NCBI GenBank assembly: GCA_900555105.1
Contig: USJP01000138.1
Coordinates: forward strand, 1-5,389
DNA length: 5,389 nucleotides
Reading direction: 5' to 3'
Source of the DNA: an uncultured Coriobacteriaceae bacterium
GTDB taxonomy: Bacteria > Actinomycetota > Coriobacteriia > Coriobacteriales > UMGS124
The notes under the pieces are model-generated. The model did no database searches, was not told where the DNA came from, and worked only from the letters and a program-made list of their open reading frames with translations. The position numbers were made by a program, and so were the translations under genes. Shown here piece by piece: positions 1 to 4,774 of the stretch. How positions within the stretch are numbered: the stretch's first letter is position 1; each line of letters opens with the position of its first letter.

Positions 1-1285
1 ACGCAGTGCGCACGATGGCGCCCGCCTCCATAAGGTCGTAAATGTAGCCGCGGCGCGTGAGCTCGAGCGCGACCGGCTGACTTGTGGGATAGACCGCCAG
101 CGAAAACTCGCCGCAGCCGATGTTGGCGCCCTTGAGCGCGCGGGCCGCCTGGACGACGGAATCGTAGTTGCCTCCCGAACAGCCGGCGATGACGCCCTGC
201 TGCACGCGCAGGCGCCCGCCCTCGATCTTGTCGAGCAGGCTGAAGTTGACCTTATCGCCGCCGATGCGCGCCGCCTCGACCTCGACCTCGTGCAGGATGT
301 CTTCGAGGTTCTCGTTGAGCTCGGCGATCGTGTAGCCGTTCGACGGGTGGAACGGCAGCGCGATCATGGGGAGAATCTCGGAGAGGTTCACGTGCACGCA
401 GCCGTCGTAGTAGGCCACATCTCCCGGGGCGAGCTGTTTGTAGTCTTCACCGCGACCGTGAGCTGCAAGGAACGCGTGAGTATCCTCGTCGGTGGCCCAA
501 ATAGAGGACAGGCACGTGGTCTCGGTCGTCATGACGTCGATGCCGTTGCGGAAATCGGTCGTCATGGACGCGATGCCCGGGCCCACGAACTCCATCACCT
601 TGTTCTTCACATATCCCTTTGCGAACACCTCGCGAATGATGGCGAGCGCCACGTCGTGCGGGCCGACGCCAGGGCGCGGGGCACCTTCCAAATATATTGC
701 CACAACGCCGGGGTACGCCACGTCGTAGGTATCGTTCAACAACTGTTTCGCCAGCTCGCCGCCGCCTTCGCCGATAGCCATCGTGCCGAGGGCGCCGTAG
801 CGCGTATGCGAGTCAGAGCCTAAAATCATCTTCCCGCAGCCGGCGAAGTTCTCGCGCATGAACGAATGGATCACCGCAATATGCGGGGGAACGAAGATTC
901 CACCGTACTTCTTCGCGGCAGAAAGACCGAAGACGTGGTCGTCCTCGTTGATGGTGCCGCCCACGGCGCACAGCGAGTTGTGGCAGTTCGTGAGCACATA
1001 GGGGATGGGGAACTCGGTGAGGCCCGAGGCGCGCGCCGTTTGGATGATGCCCACGAAGGTGATATCGTGGCTGGCCATGGCGTCGAAGCGCAGCTTGAGG
1101 TGTTCCATGTCGGGTGCGGTGTTGTGCGCCGCCATGATGGAGTACGCCATCGTCTGCGTGCGTGCCTCCTGCGCGTCCAGGGTGCGCCCTGTCTGCTCGC
1201 TGAAGGCCTGTGCCTCGTCTGCTGCTACAAGCGTGCGTCCGTCGACAAGAAACGCGCCGCCCTCGAAAAGCTCAACTGCCGCCAT
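1..1285 (-). CDS. Aconitase-superfamily hydratase, YbhJ type (N-terminal 428 residues; C-terminus beyond window)
   Basis: Reading leftwards from an ATG at 1285, the frame stays open to the window edge, so the 3' end is missing. The protein resembles E. coli YbhJ, an aconitase-superfamily hydratase of about 750 residues whose substrate is not established as far as I know. Visible landmarks are [12 protein letters not shown] (residues 99-110), [15 protein letters not shown] (115-129), GSDSHT (156-161, the superfamily DSHT motif), [15 protein letters not shown] (251-265) and [10 protein letters not shown] (367-376). Cys369 in the last motif sits where aconitase places its first [4Fe-4S] ligand; the usual paired ligands (C-x-x-C) would lie outside the window. 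The start is supported by a strong Shine-Dalgarno, GGGGAGGAT. There is no signal peptide, so it should be cytosolic. It is not a LeuC or AcnA type, as the motifs around DSHT are YbhJ-like. Family assignment is firm from motifs recalled, but the reaction is unknown. Confidence 0.85.
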   Translation of the reverse strand, partial: MAAVELFEGGAFLVDGRTLVAADEAQAFSEQTGRTLDAQEARTQTMAYSIMAAHNTAPDMEHLKLRFDAMASHDITFVGIIQTARASGLTEFPIPYVLTNCHNSLCAVGGTINEDDHVFGLSAAKKYGGIFVPPHIAVIHSFMRENFAGCGKMILGSDSHTRYGALGTMAIGEGGGELAKQLLNDTYDVAYPGVVAIYLEGAPRPGVGPHDVALAIIREVFAKGYVKNKVMEFVGPGIASMTTDFRNGIDVMTTETTCLSSIWATDEDTHAFLAAHGRGEDYKQLAPGDVAYYDGCVHVNLSEILPMIALPFHPSNGYTIAELNENLEDILHEVEVEAARIGGDKVNFSLLDKIEGGRLRVQQGVIAGCSGGNYDSVVQAARALKGANIGCGEFSLAVYPTSQPVALELTRRGYIYDLMEAGAIVRTA

Positions 1286-1290
1286 CGGCT

Positions 1291-1299
1291 ATCCTCCCC
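1291..1299 (-). promoter_or_regulatory. Shine-Dalgarno of the YbhJ-type hydratase
   Basis: The minus-strand sequence GGGGAGGAT contains GGAGG (plus positions 1293-1297) with a 7-nt spacer to the ATG at 1285. This is near-ideal and fixes the start. Confidence 0.8.
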
Positions 1300-1306
1300 A
1301 TACCTT

Positions 1307-1325
1307 GTGCGGGTCGATCCCGCAC
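1307..1325 (-). other. Perfect 7-bp hairpin just upstream of the hydratase ribosome binding site
   Basis: GTGCGGG (1307-1313) pairs perfectly with CCCGCAC (1319-1325) around a 5-nt loop. On the minus strand it ends 7 nt before the Shine-Dalgarno of the hydratase and would lie in its leader. It has no following T run, so it is not a terminator. It could stabilise the message or tune translation, or be an operator dyad. Its function is unproven. Confidence 0.4.
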
Positions 1326-1340
1326 CGTTTGACGCAAGTC

Positions 1341-1346
1341 ATTATC
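1341..1346 (-). promoter_or_regulatory. Possible -10 box for the hydratase gene
   Basis: The minus-strand hexamer GATAAT matches TATAAT at 5 of 6 bases and sits in the only A+T-richer patch of the 142-bp gap upstream of the hydratase. I find no good -35 box 16-18 nt further upstream, so this is a weak call. If real, transcription would begin near 1334 and the leader would include the 1307-1325 hairpin. Confidence 0.25.
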
Positions 1347-1393
1347 ATGTGCCTTTTGAACAGGCATGTTTCGGACCTGCAAATCGCCCAGAT

Positions 1394-1423
1394 GCGGCAC
1401 GGGTTGCGTGCGGTCCGTGCCGC
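1394..1423 (-). terminator. 9-bp GC-rich inverted repeat after the malY-like stop codon, possible terminator
   Basis: GCGGCACGG (1394-1402) is the exact reverse complement of CCGTGCCGC (1415-1423), with a 12-nt loop. On the minus strand it begins 4 nt after the stop codon of the MalY/PatB gene, the usual place for a terminator. The distal side reads ATCTGGGCGATTT and lacks the expected T run, so it may be a weak or factor-dependent terminator, or only a 3'-end stabilising hairpin. Confidence 0.35.
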
Positions 1424-1427
1424 TCGG

Positions 1428-2612
1428 CTAGCGAGAAAGCCCGTTCGCGGCCGCCTCGAGCCGCTCGAGCGCCTCTTTCACCACACTGCGCGGACATGCC
1501 ACGTTCAGGCGGATGAAGCCCTCGCCCTCCTTGCCGAAGATGGAGCCCATGTCGAGCCACAGACGCGCGTCGTGCTGGATGAAGCGCGTGAGCTCCTCGT
1601 CGGTCAGGCCCAGGCCGCGGCAGTCCACCCATAGCAGGTAGGTGCTCTCGGGCTCGGTGAACTTGAGGGTGGGAATGCGCTGGGCGATGAAGTCGCGCAC
1701 GAGGGCGATATTGCCCTCGAGGTAGTCTTTGAGCTGGTCAAGCCACTCGTCGCCCTGGGTGAAGCACGCCTGCGCCGCCGCCAGGCCAAAGCAGCTCGGC
1801 TCGTCGTAGCCTGTGGCGCACACCTCGTCGGCGAAGCGCCGGCGCAGCTCGGGGTTGGGGATGAGGATGTTGGAGAGCTGCAGGCCCGCCAGGTTGAACG
1901 TCTTGGAGGGCGCGGTGCACACCACGCAGTTCTGCGCGAACTCCTCGCCCAGGCTCGCGTAGCATACGTGCGGGTGGCCTGGCCGGTCGAAGTCGGCATG
2001 GATCTCGTCGGCCACCACGAGCACGCCTGCCTCCTGGCAGATCTGGCCCATGCGGCGCAGCTCGTCTTCGGTCCAGGCACGGCCCACGGGGTTGTGCGGG
2101 TTGCTCATGATGAAGAGCGTCGGGCGCTCCTGGCGCACCACACGCTCGAACACGTCGAAGTCGATGCTGTAGGAGCCGTCGTCGTTGCAGGTAAGGGGGG
2201 CGTTTGCGACGCGGCGGCCGTTTTGGACGATGGTGTTGGCGAAGGGGTAGTACACGGGCGGCTGGATGAGCACGGTGTCGCCTTCGCGTGTGAAGCAGCG
2301 CACGGCCATGGAGAGGGCGAAGCACACGCCGGGCGTGATGACGACCCACTCCTCGCGGGGGCGGAAGCCGTGACGGCGACCGAACCAGTCGCACATGGCG
2401 GTGTAGTAGCTCTCAGGCGTCTGCGTGTAGCCGAAGATGCCCTCCTGCGCGCGTGCCACCAGGGCGTCGATGGCAGGCTGGGGGCAGCGGAAGTCCATGT
2501 CGGCCACCCACATCGAAATCTCGTCGGGGGAGTGCCCAGACTTTTCGGCACCGTCCCACTTGCAGCAGTTCGTGCCACGCCTGTCAATGACTTCGTCGAA
2601 GTTGTACTGCAT
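1428..2612 (-). CDS. malY/patB-like: MalY/PatB-family PLP-dependent C-S lyase (cystathionine beta-lyase-like aminotransferase fold)
   Basis: This is a complete 394-residue protein of PLP fold type I, close in length to E. coli MalY (about 390). Landmarks counted from the ATG at 2612 are the N-terminal FDEVIDRRGT block (4-13), WVADMDF (35-41), ITPGV (92-96), PPVYYPF (118-124), SNPHNPVGR (170-178), VVADEIHADF (199-208) with Asp202 as the pyridine-nitrogen partner, APSKTFNLAG (234-243) with Lys237 as the Schiff-base lysine, and RLNVACPR (368-375) with Arg368 as the carboxylate-binding arginine. All expected catalytic residues are present. Family members split cystathionine or cysteine by beta-elimination to homocysteine or sulfide plus pyruvate and ammonia; some also moonlight as regulators, as MalY does in E. 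coli. A TTG at 2636 would add 8 residues but would place the AGAGAG ribosome site inside the gene, so the ATG is preferred. The metA-like gene nearby supports a role in sulfur amino acid metabolism. Confidence 0.9.
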   Translation of the reverse strand: MQYNFDEVIDRRGTNCCKWDGAEKSGHSPDEISMWVADMDFRCPQPAIDALVARAQEGIFGYTQTPESYYTAMCDWFGRRHGFRPREEWVVITPGVCFALSMAVRCFTREGDTVLIQPPVYYPFANTIVQNGRRVANAPLTCNDDGSYSIDFDVFERVVRQERPTLFIMSNPHNPVGRAWTEDELRRMGQICQEAGVLVVADEIHADFDRPGHPHVCYASLGEEFAQNCVVCTAPSKTFNLAGLQLSNILIPNPELRRRFADEVCATGYDEPSCFGLAAAQACFTQGDEWLDQLKDYLEGNIALVRDFIAQRIPTLKFTEPESTYLLWVDCRGLGLTDEELTRFIQHDARLWLDMGSIFGKEGEGFIRLNVACPRSVVKEALERLEAAANGLSR

Positions 2613-2621
2613 GATTTTGCA

Positions 2622-2630
2622 CTCTCTTTC
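2622..2630 (-). promoter_or_regulatory. Ribosome binding site that decides the malY-like start
   Basis: The minus strand reads GAAAGAGAG, with AGAGAG at 2622-2627 and a 9-nt spacer to the ATG at 2612. It is a moderate site, but it favours this ATG over the in-frame TTG at 2636. Confidence 0.5.
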
Positions 2631-2644
2631 AACCAAAGGCGACA

Positions 2645-2726
2645 GGGATGCGCTGTGGCAAGGCGCTCAGGGCCGATGTGTACTGGAGTACATGAGGCCC
2701 TGAGGAACGCAGCCACAGCGCATCCC
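2645..2726 (-). repeat. 82-nt multi-stem inverted repeat (structured intergenic element)
   Basis: The outer stem is 15 bp and perfect: 2645-2659 with 2712-2726. After a small internal loop (2660-2662 against 2711), GCG (2663-2665) pairs with CGC (2708-2710). A 3-nt bulge (2705-2707) follows, and CTCAGGGCC (2666-2674) pairs perfectly with GGCCCTGAG (2696-2704). A second internal loop (2675-2678 against 2693-2695) leads to a tip stem, TGTAC (2679-2683) with GTACA (2688-2692), closed by the tetraloop TGGA. In all, 32 pairs are formed. It fills most of the 121-bp gap between the acidic-protein gene and the malY-like gene, starting 7 nt after the former's stop on the minus strand. No T run follows on either strand, so a simple intrinsic terminator is unlikely. 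It looks like a REP-type dispersed element or a structured RNA. Strand is assigned from the flanking genes only. Confidence 0.85.
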
Positions 2727-2733
2727 GGGACTT

Positions 2734-3468
2734 CTAGTTCTTGACGCTCAGGACGTTGCCGGCCATGGCCTTGACCTTCTTGGCGCGCACCATGCGCAGG
2801 ATGCCCGAGGGGTCGATGTGCCACACGGCAAATGAGGGCAGGCCGTCGGCCGAGTCGCGCATGTAGTCGATGAGCTGGGCGAGCATCTGCAGGCCGGGCA
2901 GGTCGGTGTCGGCCGCTGCCTCCTCGTCGCCTTCGCCCTCCTCGTTTTCGTGTGCCATGAGGTAGCTCAGGGCTGCCTGGCGCGTGGTGGTGCCCACATG
3001 GATGCGCAGGCCTTCGGGCGCGGGGATGGGTTCGTAGTCGAAGGGATTCTCGTCGCCTTCCTGCGTGTCCTGCTCGCCCTCGGGCTCCTCGCAGGCATCC
3101 TGGCCGTCGCCGTCTGTCGACGTGCGCTCCGCGTCAGCGGCTTCCTCGTTGCCTTCCTGCTCGTCGGCCTGGGCCTCGGCTTCCATCTTCGCGCGCTCGA
3201 TGGCGGCCTGCGTGGCCTCCATCACCTCGCCTCGCGCGGCTTCCAGGTCGAAGTCCTCGGGGATGAGGGTCTTGGCCTGTGCCCACACCTCCACCGGTGA
3301 GCTGGCCTTTTTAGCGTTTTCAAGCGACTCGGGATCAACCACGAGGCGCGCGGAGTCCCAGCGGCCCTCAACGATCTGACGGCCCCACTCGTCGAGCTCG
3401 GCACGGTCGGTGTAGAAAAGCCACGCGGCGCGGCGCGGGTCGTCTCCCTTGTTCATGAGAACGGGCAT
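2734..3468 (-). CDS. Unrecognised acidic protein, 244 residues, two conserved-looking ends joined by an acidic linker
   Basis: I do not recognise the family. The ATG at 3468 has GGGAG 5 nt upstream; an in-frame ATG at 3480 would add 4 residues but has no ribosome site. Residues 1-86 look folded, with an aromatic stretch (RRAAWLFYTDRAELDEWGR) and PVEVWAQAKTLIPEDFDLE. A helical, charged segment follows, then a strongly acidic low-complexity linker at about 97-146 rich in Glu, Asp, Gly and Gln. Residues 147-244 resume ordered sequence (FDYEPIPAPEGLRIHVG, then LPGLQMLAQLIDYMRDS), interrupted by a second acidic run at about 173-189. The end is basic (MVRAKKVKAMAGN). There is no signal peptide, membrane segment or catalytic motif, and a single Cys (126). 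It should be cytosolic. It is transcribed away from metA and toward malY, possibly in one transcript with malY. The reading frame is convincing because of its codon use, start site and upstream TATAAT. Confidence 0.75.
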   Translation of the reverse strand: MPVLMNKGDDPRRAAWLFYTDRAELDEWGRQIVEGRWDSARLVVDPESLENAKKASSPVEVWAQAKTLIPEDFDLEAARGEVMEATQAAIERAKMEAEAQADEQEGNEEAADAERTSTDGDGQDACEEPEGEQDTQEGDENPFDYEPIPAPEGLRIHVGTTTRQAALSYLMAHENEEGEGDEEAAADTDLPGLQMLAQLIDYMRDSADGLPSFAVWHIDPSGILRMVRAKKVKAMAGNVLSVKN

Positions 3469-3473
3469 GGTTG

Positions 3474-3478
3474 CTCCC
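3474..3478 (-). promoter_or_regulatory. Ribosome binding site that decides the start of the acidic protein
   Basis: GGGAG on the minus strand lies 5 nt before the ATG at 3468. It overlaps the first codons that would follow the alternative ATG at 3480, which itself has no Shine-Dalgarno, so 3468 is the better start. Confidence 0.55.
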
Positions 3479-3504
3479 ATCGTCGAAGTGTCGTCTGGGC
3501 AGGA

Positions 3505-3510
3505 ATTATA
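3505..3510 (-). promoter_or_regulatory. Consensus -10 box (TATAAT) for the acidic-protein gene
   Basis: The minus strand carries a perfect TATAAT in otherwise GC-rich DNA. A start near 3498 would give a leader of about 30 nt to the ATG at 3468. No recognisable TTGACA lies 16-19 nt upstream, so the promoter may need an activator or tolerate a poor -35. It probably also serves the malY-like gene if transcription passes the 2645-2726 element. Confidence 0.5.
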
Positions 3511-3596
3511 GGCCGTACGAGGTCCTTGCCGCTATCAGTCGCGCCGATGGCTGGCAATCAAAACATATCGCACCCGCGTATCGTTCTTCGCCGCAC

Positions 3597-3625
3597 TTGG
3601 CCGTCGGAGAGGGTATCTTTATCCT
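3597..3625 (+). promoter_or_regulatory. Candidate metA promoter
   Basis: TTGGCC (3597-3602, 4 of 6 matches to TTGACA) is followed after exactly 17 nt by TATCCT (3620-3625, 4 of 6 matches to TATAAT), in an A+T-richer patch. Transcription would start near 3632, giving a leader of about 58 nt to metA. The boxes are only partial matches. Confidence 0.35.
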
Positions 3626-3655
3626 TTGGAAATTTGAGCCATTCAAAACGACCCT

Positions 3656-3670
3656 GCACGAGCCACGTGC
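3656..3670 (+). other. Short inverted repeat in the metA leader
   Basis: GCACG (3656-3660) pairs with CGTGC (3666-3670) across 5 nt, ending 8 nt before the metA ribosome site. It is too short to identify. It could be an operator half-site pair, a small leader hairpin or chance. I see no SAM riboswitch or T-box architecture in this leader. Confidence 0.2.
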
Positions 3671-3678
3671 CTTCTCCC

Positions 3679-3684
3679 AAGGAG
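3679..3684 (+). promoter_or_regulatory. Shine-Dalgarno of metA
   Basis: AAGGAG lies 5 nt before the ATG at 3690 and fixes the metA start. The longer open frame starting at 3471 is only upstream read-through, because MetA proteins begin MPI as here. Confidence 0.85.
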
Positions 3685-3689
3685 CCCTC

Positions 3690-4679
3690 ATGCCTATCAA
3701 CATCCCCACCGGACTTCCTGCTAAGGAGATTCTTGACGACGAGCGCATTTTCGCGCTTGAGGAGAACGTAGCCTCCAAGCAGCATATGCGCCCGCTGAGG
3801 GTCGTGCTGCTCAACCTCATGCCCAAGAAGATCGAGACGGAGACGCAGATCCTGCGCCTCATCTCAAAGTCGCCGCTGCAGGTGGACATGGACTTCATGT
3901 GCATGGCGAGCCACGAGAGCAAGAACACCCCCCACGACCACCTCGTCAAGTTCTATGACACGTTTGAGGCGTTTCGGGAGCGTCGCTACGACGCGCTCGT
4001 CATTACCGGCGCCCCCGTGGAGGAGATGGACTTCGAGGACGTCGACTATTGGGACGAGCTCGTCGAGGTCATGAAGTGGAGCCGCACCAACGTCTACTCC
4101 ACGCTGCACATCTGCTGGGGTGCTTTGGCGGGCCTGTACTTCCATCACGGCGTGAACAAGGTGGCACTGCCCAGCAAGCTTTTCGGCGTGTTCGCCACCA
4201 GGCTCACCGACGAGTACAACTTCCTCACCAATGGCTTCGACGAGCGCTTCTTCATGCCGCACTCCCGCCATGCCGGTATCGACCTCGCCCAGCTCGACGA
4301 GCATATCGGACACGACCTGTACGTGCTGGGCACGAGCCCGGTGACGGGCCCCTCCATCCTGGCGACCTCCGACATGCGTCAGGTGTTCATCACCGGCCAC
4401 CTCGAGTACGCCAAGGGCACGCTCGACGCGGAATACCGCCGCGACCTGGGGCAGGGCAGGCCCATCGACATGCCGCGCAACTACTATCCCGACGACGACC
4501 CGGCCAACGAGCCCTGCCTCACCTGGCGCAGCCACGCCAACCTCTTCTGGCGCAACTGGCTCAACTACATCTACCAGATGACGCCCTTCGACCTTACCGA
4601 GCTCAGCGAAGACTACAAGGGCTACCGCATCTCCGAGCGCGTCTGGCAGCCCGGCACCCGCGGTGGAGACATCCGCTAG
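3690..4679 (+). CDS. metA (metAA): Homoserine O-acyltransferase, MetA family, predicted acetyl-CoA dependent
   Basis: This complete 329-residue enzyme acylates the hydroxyl of homoserine, the committed step of methionine synthesis in the cytosol. It aligns by eye along its full length with E. coli MetA (309 residues): MPI start, RPLRVVLLNLMPKKIETE (34-51), SPLQVD (61-66), VITGAPVEEMDFEDVDYW (104-121), HICWGALAGLYF (140-151), KLFGV (163-167), PHSRH (190-194), ITGHLEY (234-240), WRSHANLFWRNWLNYIYQ (279-296). Cys142 is the acyl-enzyme nucleophile; Lys163 and Ser192 match substrate-binding positions; His237 and Glu239 correspond to E. coli His235 and Glu237. Residue 111 is Glu, whereas E. coli has Gly; Glu there is reported to go with acetyl-CoA use, so O-acetylhomoserine is the predicted product. 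The C-terminus is about 20 residues longer than E. coli's. It is transcribed divergently from the acidic-protein gene. Confidence 0.95.
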   Translation: MPINIPTGLPAKEILDDERIFALEENVASKQHMRPLRVVLLNLMPKKIETETQILRLISKSPLQVDMDFMCMASHESKNTPHDHLVKFYDTFEAFRERRYDALVITGAPVEEMDFEDVDYWDELVEVMKWSRTNVYSTLHICWGALAGLYFHHGVNKVALPSKLFGVFATRLTDEYNFLTNGFDERFFMPHSRHAGIDLAQLDEHIGHDLYVLGTSPVTGPSILATSDMRQVFITGHLEYAKGTLDAEYRRDLGQGRPIDMPRNYYPDDDPANEPCLTWRSHANLFWRNWLNYIYQMTPFDLTELSEDYKGYRISERVWQPGTRGGDIR

Positions 4680-4774
4680 TCTCGGGCTATCAAGCTGCAA
4701 GTGCGGGTATCATGTGCCGAGTCAAAAAACGATTTCGCGGCGCGGGTCGTGTGGTTGAGGAGGCATTGCGAGGC
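4680..4774 (+). other. Intergenic gap between metA and the HsdS-like gene
   Basis: The 95-bp gap shows no convincing hairpin plus T run, so I cannot place a metA terminator here. An A-run (4724-4729, within GTCAAAAAACG) is the only low-GC patch. The HsdS-like frame is open through the whole gap, with an in-frame ATG at 4712 and GTG at 4751, but neither has a ribosome site and family similarity only begins after 4775. Confidence 0.4.
4758..4763 (+). promoter_or_regulatory. Likely Shine-Dalgarno of the HsdS-like gene
   Basis: AGGAGG is a strong match but lies 11 nt before the ATG at 4775, longer than usual. The ATG at 4781 has a weaker GCGAGG (4768-4773) at a 7-nt spacing, so the precise start among 4775, 4781 and 4787 is uncertain. 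Confidence 0.45.

Noticed and set aside
680..700. A+T-rich patch with rare codons (ATA, TTG) inside the hydratase
   Set aside because: It is only a few codons in an otherwise normal, motif-bearing frame; there is no sign of insertion or frameshift.
866..1634. Overlapping plus-strand open frames opposite the hydratase and the end of the malY-like gene
   Set aside because: They lie antisense to two genes with clear family motifs, lack ribosome sites and have the Arg/Ala/Val/His-rich look of GC-rich shadow frames.
2645..2726. Reading the 82-nt inverted repeat as a simple intrinsic terminator
   Set aside because: Neither strand has a T run after the stem, and the stem is much longer and more complex than a usual terminator.
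1968..2744. 258-codon plus-strand open frame opposite the malY-like gene
   Set aside because: It is fully antisense to a gene with an intact PLP active site, and its composition is typical of a shadow frame.
2105..2824. 239-codon minus-strand open frame spanning the 82-nt hairpin
   Set aside because: It reads through the malY-like gene in another frame and is rich in Ser/Ala/Arg/Pro; the 82-nt repeat would be coding by chance only.
3471..3689. In-frame N-terminal extension of metA from 3471
   Set aside because: The start at 3690 has AAGGAG at ideal spacing and matches the MetA family N-terminus; the extension overlaps promoter-like DNA.
3469..3689. SAM riboswitch or T-box in front of metA
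   Set aside because: No multi-helix riboswitch core, T-box sequence or terminator/antiterminator pair is visible in the short leader.
3864..4700. 278-codon minus-strand open frame opposite metA
   Set aside because: It is antisense to a complete MetA with all catalytic residues, so it is an artefact of high G+C.
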